64,000 nt of DNA from Natrinema marinum (GTDB lineage Archaea; Halobacteriota; Halobacteria; Halobacteriales; Natrialbaceae). A program made the position numbers and the translations under genes. The notes beneath the pieces were generated by a model. That model made no database searches. It was not told the origin of the DNA and was given only the letters and a program-made list of their open reading frames with translations. The stretch is taken from positions 1,178,001 to 1,242,000 of the forward strand of contig NZ_CP100763.1 of assembly GCF_024296685.1 (NCBI RefSeq). Reading direction: 5' to 3'. Below are positions 54,312-63,170 of this stretch, in pieces. The stretch's first letter is position 1. Each line of letters opens with the position of its first letter.

Positions 54312-54731
54312 ATGTACGAGACGATCCTCGTTCCCGCGGACGGCAGCGATCCGGCGAACCGAGCCGTCGAACACGCGCTCTCGCTGGCCGACGAGTACGG
54401 CTCCCGGATAGACATCCTCTACTGCGTCGAGACGTACCGCTACGGCGAACCGGCGCTGAGCAGCGCCGAGATCGTGCTCAACGACCTCGAGGAGCGCGGC
54501 CAGGACCTGCTGTCGGAACTGGCCGACCGCGCCGACAACTACGGGGTCGAGGTGTCGACGTGTCTCTGCCACGGCCGGCCCTGGGAAGAGATCCTCGAGC
54601 GGGCGGACGGCGTCGATGCCGATCTGATCGTACTTGGCTATCAGGGCCAGAGCCACAGCCGAGAAGGGAAGATCGGCAGCACCGCCGAACGGGTCGTCCG
54701 CTCGGCGGACCGGCCGGTGTTGACCGCCTAA
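54312..54731 (+). CDS. Universal stress protein (UspA domain)
   Basis: A 139-residue ATP-binding-type UspA. ILVPADGSDPANRAVEHAL starts the fold and GYQGQSHSREGKIGST is a perfect G-2x-G-9x-G(S/T) nucleotide motif. Similar to the 60045-60449 copy (MYETIL.., YRYGEP vs QRYGGS, STAERVVR). Confidence 0.88.
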   Translation: MYETILVPADGSDPANRAVEHALSLADEYGSRIDILYCVETYRYGEPALSSAEIVLNDLEERGQDLLSELADRADNYGVEVSTCLCHGRPWEEILERADGVDADLIVLGYQGQSHSREGKIGSTAERVVRSADRPVLTA

Positions 54732-54785
54732 CCGTCGAGTACGTCGAGACCAGTCCTTATTGGCGTCCTCGACGCAGTGTGCAGT

Positions 54786-55187
54786 ATGTATCACGACATT
54801 CTCATCCCGACCGACGGCCGCGAGAACACCGAGGAGGCGATCGACGAAGCCATCGAACTCGCGGCCGAGACGGACGCGACGCTTCACGCCCTCTACGTGG
54901 TCAACTCCGCCGCGATCGCGCCGGGGATCAGCTTCGCCGACCTCGAGACGATCGGCCGGCAGGCGGTCGACTACGTCCGCGACCGCGCGCTCGAGGCCGG
55001 CGTCGAGCACGTCGAGGAGTGCGTGACCCACGGGCTTCGCGGCGAGGCGATCCTGGGGTACGCGGCCGACCACGATATCGATCTCATCGTAATGGGACGA
55101 CACAGGGAACTCGACCACCTCATTCGCGGGAGCGTCTCGAAGCGAGTCGCCGAGGAGGCGACGGCGCAGGTGCTGATCGTCGACTGA
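54786..55187 (+). CDS. Universal stress protein (UspA domain)
   Basis: A 133-residue protein. The motif region reads GRHRELDHLIRGSV, missing the second Gly of G-2x-G, so ATP binding is doubtful. Start ATG 54786. Next of a run of UspA genes. Confidence 0.85.
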   Translation: MYHDILIPTDGRENTEEAIDEAIELAAETDATLHALYVVNSAAIAPGISFADLETIGRQAVDYVRDRALEAGVEHVEECVTHGLRGEAILGYAADHDIDLIVMGRHRELDHLIRGSVSKRVAEEATAQVLIVD

Positions 55188-55288
55188 GGCGGCGGTGTCG
55201 GTGCCGGCCGCCGGCCGGCGCCCGGAGACCTCCCACCGCTCGGGACGGCGGCCAATAGTGAAGGGGGCGGGGTTCGAACTCCCCACGA

Positions 55289-56185
55289 ATGACCGACCAC
55301 ATCGTCATCCCCGTCGACGGGAGCGAGGAGGCGACGCGGGCCGCGAAACGCGGCCTCGAACTGGCTACCGTCGTCGACGCGACCGTCGACGTGCTCCACG
55401 TCGTCGAGCGGAAATCCCTTCGGCTCGCGGCGTCGGCCGACGAAGAGACGCGGCTTCGAGAGCGCGGCGAGTCGATCCTCTCGGAGATCGAGGAGATCGC
55501 CGCGTCGCTCGGCCAGCCGGTGACGACGGCGCTTCGCGAGGGACGCCCCGGCGTCCGGATCCGCGAGTACGCGGCCGAGGCCGACGCGACGCTGCTCGTC
55601 GTCGGGCGACAGGGTGCGACGGGCCTCGGCAAGCGACTGCTCGGCGGCGTCACGGAGCACCTCCTCCACCGCAGCGAGGTTCCGGTGTTCGTCGTTCCGG
55701 CCGGTGACGCGGCGTCGACGCCCGCCACCGACTACGAGCGCGTCCTCGTACCGACCGACGGGAGCGAGAACGCAAACCGGGCCACCGAGCGCGGGGCGAC
55801 GATCGCCAGCCACTGCGGTGCGGCCGTCCACGTCCTGAACGTCGTCGACCTCCAGAGCGCGGGCGGCCTGTTCAGCGCCGGCGGCCTCGAGGCCGAGTTC
55901 GTCGACCGCCTCGAGGCCCGCGGGACCGAGGCGGTCGACGCGGCCGCGAGCGCGATCGCCGAGACGGCGTCCGAGGTCGACGTTACGACAGCTGTCGTCC
56001 GGACGACCGGTGGCGAGGGTGCCGCCGCCGGTATCCGCGGATACGTCGCCGACCACGACATCGATCTGATCGTGATGGGGTCTCACGGCCGCTCGAACGT
56101 CGGGCGGCAACTGCTCGGCAGCGTGACCTCGGCCCTGCTGCGGACGGTCGACGTGCCCGTCCTCGTCGTCGGCCGGTCGGCGTAG
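55289..56185 (+). CDS. Tandem-domain universal stress protein
   Basis: A 298-residue protein with two UspA domains (1-140 and 148-298). Domain 1 has GRQGATGLGKRLLGG (final Ser changed to Gly); domain 2 has GSHGRSNVGRQLLGS, a perfect motif. The two domains are joined by VPAGDAASTPATDYERVLVPTDGSEN. Confidence 0.88.
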   Translation: MTDHIVIPVDGSEEATRAAKRGLELATVVDATVDVLHVVERKSLRLAASADEETRLRERGESILSEIEEIAASLGQPVTTALREGRPGVRIREYAAEADATLLVVGRQGATGLGKRLLGGVTEHLLHRSEVPVFVVPAGDAASTPATDYERVLVPTDGSENANRATERGATIASHCGAAVHVLNVVDLQSAGGLFSAGGLEAEFVDRLEARGTEAVDAAASAIAETASEVDVTTAVVRTTGGEGAAAGIRGYVADHDIDLIVMGSHGRSNVGRQLLGSVTSALLRTVDVPVLVVGRSA

Positions 56186-56252
56186 AGGTCCCGACGCGCT
56201 CGCTCGAGCCACCGACGCGTTCAAGTAATTCCGTCCCCTGAAACAGGTCACG

Positions 56253-56873
56253 ATGATGCTTCCGACCCACGCCTTCACCGGGCTCGTGCTCGCGCTCCCG
56301 ATCGCGCTCGCGATACCGGAGTTCGGTACCGCGGCGCTCGTCGCGGGCTTTCTCGGCGGCGTCTTCCCGGACCTCGATATGTACGTCGGCCACCGGAAGA
56401 CGCTGCACTACCCGGTGTACTTTTCGGCGCTCGCCGTCGCGGTCGCCCCGCTCGCCCTCCTCGCGCCGACGGCGGCAACGGTCGCCGCCGCCGTATTCTT
56501 GCTCGCCGCGGCCGTCCACAGCGTCACGGACGTCTTCGGCGGCGGCCTCGAGCTTCGTCCGTGGGAGGCGACCTCCGACCGGGCGGTCTACGACCACTAC
56601 CGCGGGCAGTGGATCGCCCCCTACCGGTGGGTGCGCTACGACGGCGCGCCCGAGGACCTCCTGCTCTCGGTGACGCTTGCCGTCCCGCTGTTGCTCACCC
56701 TCGAGGGGGCGCTCCGGTGGGTCGTCGCCGCGTCGCTGGCCGTCGCGGTCGTCTACACCGCGGTGCGCCGGCTCCTTCCGCGGATCGCGGAGGAACTCTT
56801 CGACGGCGATGTCGTCTCGAGTCTCCCGACCGGCGTCCTCGCGTACGTGCCGGCCCGGTATCTAGACGACTGA
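56253..56873 (+). CDS. YdjM-like membrane metal-dependent hydrolase (DUF457-type)
   Basis: A 206-residue protein. THAFTGLVLALPIAL, GGVFPDLDMYVGHRKTLHYPV and AAAVHSVTDVFGGG are the conserved His/Asp pairs of membrane-bound predicted hydrolases. Four hydrophobic spans. Substrate unknown. Its 3' end overlaps the broken UspA fragment on the other strand. Confidence 0.8.
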   Translation: MMLPTHAFTGLVLALPIALAIPEFGTAALVAGFLGGVFPDLDMYVGHRKTLHYPVYFSALAVAVAPLALLAPTAATVAAAVFLLAAAVHSVTDVFGGGLELRPWEATSDRAVYDHYRGQWIAPYRWVRYDGAPEDLLLSVTLAVPLLLTLEGALRWVVAASLAVAVVYTAVRRLLPRIAEELFDGDVVSSLPTGVLAYVPARYLDD

Positions 56874-57120
56874 GGCTCGCTTTTCGTCGGGCGGCGAGAC
56901 CGCCAGAACGGGCGTCTCGGCGCTGGGGGGGCCACTTTTCGGTGCCCCTTCTCAGGAGGTACCTGCCGAGGCCGGCGCGGTCGTGAGTCCCGATGACAAC
57001 CAAGTCGGTGTCGCGCCAGGCGGCGTCGTCGAGGATCGCCGCGCGAGCGCGCCGCTGAACATTTGAGACTGTGAAATCAGGTATTTCGGGCTCGACGGCG
57101 CGAGGGGTAAGCGTACTTAC
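56862..57120 (-). pseudogene. Decayed C-terminal half of a UspA gene
   Basis: On the minus strand a frame encodes VEPEIPDFTVSNVQ..., then AILDDAAWRDTDLVVIGTHDRAGLGRYLL, the end of a UspA domain including the GTHDRAGLG motif start. After GTEKWPP the frame breaks at a run of seven C's (G's at about 56925-56931 on the plus strand); the correct ending, AETPVLAVSPPDEKRASVV then TAG at 56862-56864, is in the shifted frame. The N-terminal 70 residues are missing. The region ends in the promoter of the PPOX gene. Confidence 0.7.
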
Positions 57121-57121
57121 C
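57106..57121 (+). promoter_or_regulatory. TATA-spanning palindrome of the PPOX gene
   Basis: GGTAAG-CGTA-CTTACC, a perfect 6-4-6 inverted repeat containing the TATA-like TACTTACC, about 26 bases before ATG 57144. Same design as the 38663-38678 site. Confidence 0.55.
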
Positions 57122-57143
57122 GTATCGTCCCGTCCTGTTCGAT

Positions 57144-57572
57144 ATGGAGCACGCCGACTACGTATACACGACGGGGATGGACGACGCCGACCTCGAGGAG
57201 CGACTGCGAACCGGCGACCACGGCGTCCTCGCGCTGGCCGACGGCGACGACGCGTACGCGGTTCCGCTGAGCTACCACTACGACGGCGAGCGGTTCCTGC
57301 TTCGCGTGAGCGACCACGGCGACGCCGAGAAGCGTCAATATCTGGAGACCACCGACACCGCCACGTTCGTCTGCTACGATACGACGGGGGACGAATCCTG
57401 GAGTATCCACATCCGCGGCCCCGTCCGCCAGTCGGACCGCGACATCGACGAGGGGACGCTCAACGAGTGGTTTCCGCCGTTTCACCTGTTCGACGAAGCG
57501 GTCGAAGACGTCGAGTTCGTCCTCTACGAACTCGAGCCGGCGGCGGTCACCGGTCGGGAGACGGTCGACTAA
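57144..57572 (+). CDS. Pyridoxamine 5'-phosphate oxidase-family flavin-binding protein
   Basis: A 142-residue split-barrel protein. GDHGVLALADGDDAYAVPLSYHYDGERFLLRVSDHGDAEKR and ATFVCYDTTGDESWSIHIRGPVRQSDR match PPOX/HugZ-like proteins. FMN or F420 binding not decidable. Its last four bases overlap the convergent DUF389 gene. Confidence 0.82.
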   Translation: MEHADYVYTTGMDDADLEERLRTGDHGVLALADGDDAYAVPLSYHYDGERFLLRVSDHGDAEKRQYLETTDTATFVCYDTTGDESWSIHIRGPVRQSDRDIDEGTLNEWFPPFHLFDEAVEDVEFVLYELEPAAVTGRETVD

Positions 57573-58906
57573 TCATCGGACGAGTGGGTAGTGTGGACGA
57601 CGATTCGCTCGCCGGTGTCGGTCCCGAGCCGATCGGCGATGACGTACCGGACCTCGACGACGAGCGACCCCGAGACGTGTTCGGAGATATTCTCATAGAT
57701 CCGGTCGGCGAGCGTCGGTTCCGGGCCGGGATCGTGTCCGGTGACCGTGACGACGACGCTGTCGATCGATCTGGTCGGGTAGTCGTCGTTCAGAACTACC
57801 TCGACCGAATCCTCTCCCGCGACGTACTCGGTGTCGTCGACGACCGCGGTGACCTCCGCCTCTGCGGTCGACTGGAGCTGCGTCGTTCGGATCTCGAGCA
57901 GCGTCATGCCGGCGAGCGGGGCGGCCAGCACCAGCAACGCGACCCCGAACACCGTCGCGTACGTGATCGTCTGCGTCCGCGTCGGCGAGAGGTCGAACAG
58001 TCCCTGCGGCCGATAGCCGATGGCCCACAGCGTGGCCAGGGCCGCGACGTTGATCGATAGGATGTTGACGACGACCAGCACGAATGCACCGACCGCGGCA
58101 CCGTACATCCCCCACCCGACCGTGATTCCGACGGCGGCCGCCGGCGGAATGAGCGCCGCCGCGATCATCACCCCGACGATCGCTTCCGAGAACCCTCGCG
58201 TGAGGCTCAGAATGCCGGCCACGCCGGCGCCAAGCGCGACGGCGATCGACAGGAGGTTCGGCGAGACGCGCTCTTCCAGCTCGGCGACGACCACGATGTC
58301 GACGCCCGCCGGCTCGAGACCCGCCAGCCGTGCGAGCAATGCGAGGACGATCGACGCACCGACGACGATGACGATGCCGGCGAGTTGGTAGCGAAATCCA
58401 GTCGACCGGAGGTGGTCGTCGGCAGTGACGATACCGACGTTGGCGGCCAGCGCGGGGCCGAGCAGCGGAGCGATGACCATCGAGCCGACGACGACCGCGG
58501 GCGAGTCCGACAGCAGACCGGCCGTACCGACGACCGCGCTGATCACCAGCATGGCGACGTAGATCGAAAACGAAGGGGTGAGTTCGTCGGCCTTCGTCCG
58601 TAGCACCTGCCTCGAGGTCCGCTCGCCCGTCCCGCCGCGGCTGTACCGGGAGAGCAGGTCGTCAAATTCCCGTGAGATGACCGTTTCGGCGTTGATGACG
58701 ACGACGCGCGCGTCATCGATCTCGGCGTCGGCGAGGCGATCGAGGACCGGTTCGACAGCGCGTGTCGGGAGCGGAAACCGGATGACCGCGGCGTAGCCCC
58801 TGTCGCTGGTCTCGTCGCTGACGACGTAATCGATCCCCTCGGACTCGAGGATATCGATGACGGCCCGCTGCCGCCCCTCCGGAACCGTGATCTCGAGATA
58901 ACGCAT
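57569..58906 (-). CDS. DUF389/TIGR00341-family membrane protein
   Basis: A 445-residue protein. The N-terminal 90 residues resemble an ACT-like regulatory domain (MRYLEITVPEGRQRAVIDILESEGIDYVVSDE). Then eight or so membrane helices with the repeated GSMVIAPLLGPALAANVG and LIPPAAAVGITVGWG motifs, and a C-terminal soluble domain. Thought to be a membrane transport-like family of unknown substrate. ATG 58906 chosen. Confidence 0.88.
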   Translation of the reverse strand: MRYLEITVPEGRQRAVIDILESEGIDYVVSDETSDRGYAAVIRFPLPTRAVEPVLDRLADAEIDDARVVVINAETVISREFDDLLSRYSRGGTGERTSRQVLRTKADELTPSFSIYVAMLVISAVVGTAGLLSDSPAVVVGSMVIAPLLGPALAANVGIVTADDHLRSTGFRYQLAGIVIVVGASIVLALLARLAGLEPAGVDIVVVAELEERVSPNLLSIAVALGAGVAGILSLTRGFSEAIVGVMIAAALIPPAAAVGITVGWGMYGAAVGAFVLVVVNILSINVAALATLWAIGYRPQGLFDLSPTRTQTITYATVFGVALLVLAAPLAGMTLLEIRTTQLQSTAEAEVTAVVDDTEYVAGEDSVEVVLNDDYPTRSIDSVVVTVTGHDPGPEPTLADRIYENISEHVSGSLVVEVRYVIADRLGTDTGERIVVHTTHSSDD

Positions 58907-59081
58907 GCGGTGATCGACCACGATCAAGCCGATAATAGTGGGCCGTCGATCGGGTTCCGGTCGGTGCGTCCAGCGGCTCCGGTAGCGTCGCTGAATAGTC
59001 CGCTCGTCCGGTTGCTTTCATAGCGTGGGAACACGCTGTGTAGCTTTATCCGGTAGTCTCGACACCTCGACCATCGGATCC

Positions 59082-59423
59082 ATGAGCGAGTGCCAGATCG
59101 TCGATTCGGACGGTACCGTCCGGCGCACGTGCGACGTAGACGAGATCCTATCGCTGCTTGCCGACGCCCATCGCCGGACTGTCGTCCGAACCCTCGACAC
59201 GGCGCCGAAAAACTGGACTCACCGCGAGTCGCTGCTCGAGTCGCTACCCACGAGCGAGGCGATGACCGCCGACGAGTGGGCGCTGGAACTCGCTCACGCC
59301 CACCTCCCGCGGCTCGAGGACTGCGGGCTCGTCGAGTACGACGCCCACAGCGAGACGGTTCGCTACTACGAGTGCGAACTCGTCTCTGCGATGCTCGACT
59401 CGATCGAGCGAACGACCGAGTGA
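59082..59423 (+). CDS. DUF7344-like winged-helix protein
   Basis: A 113-residue protein with EILSLLADAHRRTVVRTLDTA and LAHAHLPRLEDCGLVEYDAHSET, the pattern of three other winged-helix proteins here. TATA-like CTTTATCC at 59044-59051. Located in the stress cluster, so it may control it. Confidence 0.75.
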   Translation: MSECQIVDSDGTVRRTCDVDEILSLLADAHRRTVVRTLDTAPKNWTHRESLLESLPTSEAMTADEWALELAHAHLPRLEDCGLVEYDAHSETVRYYECELVSAMLDSIERTTE

Positions 59424-59465
59424 GCCGGCGGGCGAGTCGACATCGGCGACCCGGTGTCGCGTGTA

Positions 59466-59963
59466 CTACGACGGCGAGTCGGCATCCTCGTAGAAGTCCT
59501 CGTGGGCGTCGATCGTCTCGAGTTTCGGCGGGTGGCGCTGGCGGACGATGAACACGTCGTAGGACTCGTCGGCGGCGACGTGGACGCCGACGCTGGTCAG
59601 CGGCGTGACGACCCGGCCGACGTTGTCGCTGCCGAGGAAGACGACGCTCGGATCGTGCTCGAGGACGAGTCGCTCGATGCGGTTCGCGAGCCGCGCTTCC
59701 GGGGGGAACTCCCGGATCCGCTCGTACTCGAACGTCGCGTCGGGAGCCAGCGACTGTACCTGCTCCCGGAGCCGCTCGACGGCGGCCGCGACGTCGTACT
59801 CTTCATCCTCGCCGATCCAGCCCTTCTCTCGCGCGTATTTCTTTCGTTCGGGGACTACAGAGACGGCCACGATCTCCTGCTCGAGGGCAGCGCCGTACTC
59901 GACGGCCCTGACGAGGGCGGCCTCCGCGAGCTCCGATCCGTCGAACGGAACGACGAACGTCAT
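59466..59963 (-). CDS. Divergent universal stress protein
   Basis: A 165-residue UspA-like protein: FVVPFDGSELAEAALVRAVEYGAAL, then VVFLGSDNVGRVVTPLTSVG with no G-2x-G-9x-G(S/T), so probably not ATP-binding. Ends in a charged tail. Confidence 0.8.
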   Translation of the reverse strand: MTFVVPFDGSELAEAALVRAVEYGAALEQEIVAVSVVPERKKYAREKGWIGEDEEYDVAAAVERLREQVQSLAPDATFEYERIREFPPEARLANRIERLVLEHDPSVVFLGSDNVGRVVTPLTSVGVHVAADESYDVFIVRQRHPPKLETIDAHEDFYEDADSPS

Positions 59964-60044
59964 ACGCCTACTCTCTCACCCGTGACCATTAATTTCGAGG
60001 GATGTCGCCGGTGAGTCGCTCGAGCCGGACCCCCACGACCGCCG

Positions 60045-60449
60045 TCAGGCCGTGATTACCGGCCGATCGACGTATCTGACGACCCGCTCGGCGGTGCTCC
60101 CGATCTCGCCGCCGGAGCCGAGACCGCGATTGCCGATGACCACCAGCTCCGCGTCGATCTCGTCGGCGTACTCGCCGATCAGCTGGGAGGGGCGACCGCT
60201 TCGGATCTCGGTCGTCACGTCCACGTCGGCTCGCGATGCGATATCGTCCAGCAGCTCTCGGCCGCGCTCTTCTAGGTCCGCGGTGATCGCGTCCGCGTCC
60301 GACACCATCGACCCGCCGTATCGCTGCGTGTCGACGACGTACAGCGCGTGGAGGTCGGCGTCGAACCTCGACGCCAGATCGAGTGCGTGGTCCGTCGCTC
60401 GCTCGGCCGAATCGCTCCCGTCCGTTGCGATGAGGATCGTCTCGTACAT
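60045..60449 (-). CDS. Universal stress protein (UspA domain)
   Basis: A 134-residue protein. ILIATDGSDSAERATDHALDLA and GNRGLGSGGEIGST; the loop between the second and third Gly is seven residues, two shorter than the usual nine. Close to the 54312-54731 copy. Confidence 0.87.
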   Translation of the reverse strand: MYETILIATDGSDSAERATDHALDLASRFDADLHALYVVDTQRYGGSMVSDADAITADLEERGRELLDDIASRADVDVTTEIRSGRPSQLIGEYADEIDAELVVIGNRGLGSGGEIGSTAERVVRYVDRPVITA

Positions 60450-60550
60450 GGGCGAGCCAATCCACCACTGACGACGCCATATAAGTAACAGGTTCGCTGG
60501 AATCGAAGGCCGGCTGCCACCACGGTCGACGCGCTGTCTCGCCCGGCAGG

Positions 60551-61597
60551 CTAGTCGTCTGCCTCGAGTTCCGCGGCGACTGCCGGCTGCTCCTCGGCTG
60601 CCGCCCGCTCGTCGAGCCATGATTCAGCGTCGAGGGCGGCCATACTGCCGGTCCCCGCGGCGGTGATCGCCTGCCGGTAGTCGGGGTCCATCACGTCGCC
60701 GGCACCGAAGACGCCGGGGACCGCGGTCTCGGTCGTCCGCCCGTCGAGCGTTCGCAGGTGGCCCGATGGCTCGAGGTCGACGGCGGTGTCGGCGAGGAAC
60801 TCCGTGTTCGGGACGTGGCCGACGCCGTAGAAGATCCCGCCGACGGCGACATCCTCGCGCTCGACCTCGAACCCCGTCTCGAGCTTCTCGGTGGGGTGGC
60901 CGTCGGGATGGGAGGCCAGCGTCGCGCCGGTGACGCCCTCCGCCTGCGAGCCGTGGATCTCGAGCAACTCGGTGTTCCAGCGGAACTCGATTTTCTCGTG
61001 GTCGCGGGCGCGCCGTGCCATGACCTCGGAGGCGCGCAGTTCGTCGCGCCGGTGGACGATCGTCACGCTGTCGGCGAACTTCGCGAGGAAGAGCGCCTCC
61101 TCCATCGCGCTGTCGCCGCCGCCGATCACGAGCACGTCGTCGCCGCGGTGGAACGCGCCGTCGCAAGTTGCACACGTCGAGAGGCCGTAGCCCATCAACT
61201 CGTCTTCGTTCTCGGCGCCGACCCAGCGGGCGCTCGCGCCGGTCGCGACGATCAACGCCCGCGTCCGTACGGCGTCGCCGCTCGAGAACTCGAGTTCGAA
61301 CGGCCGCTCGCCGAGCGTCGCCCGCTCGACGGTGCCGTGGCGGAACTCGGCCCCGAACCGCTCGGCTTGCGCTTTCCCACGCTGGATCAGCTCCATGCCG
61401 CCGACGCCCTCGGGGAACCCGAGGTAGTTCTCCACGTCGGTCGTCAGCGTGAGCTGGCCGCCCGGCTCCGGCCCCTCGAGCACCAGCGGCTCGAGGTCGG
61501 CTCGCGCGGCGTAGACCGCGGCCGAGAGGCCGGCCACGCCAGAGCCGACGATTATCACGTTACGGACGGACGATACGCTGGATTGGTCCTCGTTCAT
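60551..61597 (-). CDS. trxB: Thioredoxin-disulfide reductase
   Basis: A 348-residue FAD/NADPH enzyme. FAD motif GSGVAGLSAA (about 18-27), redox CATC in STCATCDGAF (about 142), NADPH motif GGGDSAMEEALFL and the final GAGDVMDPDYRQ. Its ATG overlaps the stop of the thioredoxin gene by four bases (ATGA). Confidence 0.95.
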   Translation of the reverse strand: MNEDQSSVSSVRNVIIVGSGVAGLSAAVYAARADLEPLVLEGPEPGGQLTLTTDVENYLGFPEGVGGMELIQRGKAQAERFGAEFRHGTVERATLGERPFELEFSSGDAVRTRALIVATGASARWVGAENEDELMGYGLSTCATCDGAFHRGDDVLVIGGGDSAMEEALFLAKFADSVTIVHRRDELRASEVMARRARDHEKIEFRWNTELLEIHGSQAEGVTGATLASHPDGHPTEKLETGFEVEREDVAVGGIFYGVGHVPNTEFLADTAVDLEPSGHLRTLDGRTTETAVPGVFGAGDVMDPDYRQAITAAGTGSMAALDAESWLDERAAAEEQPAVAAELEADD

Positions 61598-61953
61598 TCG
61601 GTGTATCCCTCGATCAGGCTCCGCAGTCGGTCCGCCGGCAGCGCGCCGGTCTGTTGTTCGACTTGCTCGCCGTCCGCGAACAGCGCGAGCGTCGGAACGC
61701 CCCGTACGCCGTACGCGGCCGCGAGTTGCTGGTTCGCGTCGACGTCGACTTTGGCCATCACCGCCTCGGTTTCGCCCGCCAGCCTGTCGATGACCGGCTC
61801 GAGCATCTTGCAGGGGCCACACCAGTCCGCGTAGAAGTCGACGAGGACGACGTCGTGCTCGTCAACGACCTCGTCGAGGTGGTTTTTCCCCTCGATGTAG
61901 ACGGGTTCGTCGATCGACTGTCCGGCTGCGTCGCGGTGTGCATCAGTTGCCAT
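61594..61953 (-). CDS. trxA: Thioredoxin
   Basis: A 119-residue thioredoxin with the active site WCGPC (Trp44-Cys48) in VDFYADWCGPCKMLEP and cis-Pro in GVRGVPTLALF. It has a 30-residue N-terminal extension. Together with trxB it forms a complete reduction system in one transcript. TATA-like TTTATG about 28 bases before ATG 61953. Confidence 0.95.
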   Translation of the reverse strand: MATDAHRDAAGQSIDEPVYIEGKNHLDEVVDEHDVVLVDFYADWCGPCKMLEPVIDRLAGETEAVMAKVDVDANQQLAAAYGVRGVPTLALFADGEQVEQQTGALPADRLRSLIEGYTE

Positions 61954-62090
61954 CACTCCTCCGTATGAACCGAGAGTGCATAAAGGTTTGCACGAAAGCC
62001 ACAATACAAAGCAATTGAATCCACTGCAATCCCAGGCAGGGGTACGCGTATCCGTTCTCTTCGAGCAATTGCTGGTGCTCCCGGATCCGA

Positions 62091-62130
62091 CCACCAGTAT
62101 TAATCGTGCCCCAAGCATGCAATATGGTGG
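62091..62130. repeat. Inverted repeat in the trxA/DUF6544 divergent region
   Basis: CCACCAGTATT (62091-62101) and AATATGGTGG (62121-62130) are near-perfect inverted arms with one bulged base and a 19-base spacer. It lies between the divergent trxA and membrane-protein genes. Confidence 0.45.
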
Positions 62131-62247
62131 CTGCCACCGCCGCTCTTTCACCGCTCGAACGCACCGGTAGCAGTGTGGGATAGACCCGCGGCAGTCCACC
62201 CGGCAGGGAGTGGCTTTAGGGGGCTGCTCGAGCGACGTTCATGACCG

Positions 62248-63132
62248 ATGGCACCGACGACACACTCGCGGTCTGCGCGGGGGAGGTGGATGCGACTCGT
62301 TCCCGCACTCCTGTTCGCTCTCGCGGTCGCCGCGCTCGCGGCCGCCGCACGCCGCTTCGACGGACGGATCGACGACCGCGTGACCGCCCTCCTCGAGTCC
62401 GCCGAGCCCCATCCCGACGGTGCGTTCACGCGCGACGACCTCGAGGACGTGCCCGCGCCCGCGGCGCGATATTTTCGGACCGTGCTCGAGGAGGGACAGC
62501 CGTACACCCAAACGGTCCGCCTCCGCCAGCGCGGCGAGTTCCGCCTCGGCGGCGCGGACGGCTCGTGGAAGCGCCTCGAGGCGACCCAGCACGTCACGAC
62601 GCGCCCGCCGGGCTTCGTCTGGGACGCGACGATCGCCGTCGCACCGCTACTGTCGGTTCGCGTCGTCGACCTGTACGCGCGCGGCGAGGGGCTGTTACGG
62701 GCGCGCCTTCGCTCGGCGATTCCCGTCGCGAGCGCCGGCCCGTCGCCCGAGATGAACGAGGGCGAACTGGTCCGTTACCTCGCCGAGGCAGCGTGGTATC
62801 CGACCGCCTTGCTGCCCGCTCGCGGCGTCGAGTGGGAGCCGATCGACGACGATGACGCCGCCCGGGCGACGCTCGAGCACGGCGGTGCGACGGCGTCGGT
62901 CGTGTTTCACTTCGACGACCGCGACGAGATCGAGCGGGTGACGGCCGAGCGCTACCGGCAGGAAGACGAGTCGTACGCGCCGTGGACCGGACGCTTCGGC
63001 GACTACGAGGACCGCGACGGACGACGGGTGCCGACCGAGGCGGAAGTCGAGTGGAATCTCGAGGACGGCGACCTGTCGTACTGGCGAGCCAGCGTGGACG
63101 CGATCGAGTACGACGCGCCCGTTCTCCGATGA
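62248..63132 (+). CDS. DUF6544-like membrane-anchored protein
   Basis: A 294-residue protein with one N-terminal hydrophobic segment (MRLVPALLFALAVAALAAAARR) and a soluble domain with APAARYFRTVLEEGQPYTQTVRLRQRGEFRLG and RPPGFVWDATIAVAPLLSVRV. Resembles a family found in actinobacteria and haloarchaea. ATG 62248 is preferred by a TATA-like CTTTAGGG about 30 bases upstream; ATG 62290 begins the hydrophobic segment. Function unknown. Confidence 0.7.
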   Translation: MAPTTHSRSARGRWMRLVPALLFALAVAALAAAARRFDGRIDDRVTALLESAEPHPDGAFTRDDLEDVPAPAARYFRTVLEEGQPYTQTVRLRQRGEFRLGGADGSWKRLEATQHVTTRPPGFVWDATIAVAPLLSVRVVDLYARGEGLLRARLRSAIPVASAGPSPEMNEGELVRYLAEAAWYPTALLPARGVEWEPIDDDDAARATLEHGGATASVVFHFDDRDEIERVTAERYRQEDESYAPWTGRFGDYEDRDGRRVPTEAEVEWNLEDGDLSYWRASVDAIEYDAPVLR

Positions 63133-63170
63133 CGGTCGATCGGTTCAGTCGCGCGCTCGAGTCGGTCGCG

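Noticed and set aside
55195-55250. GCCGGCCGCCGGCCGG run as a terminator
   Set aside because: Self-complementary but without a clear stem-loop boundary or U-run; too common in this GC-rich DNA to call.
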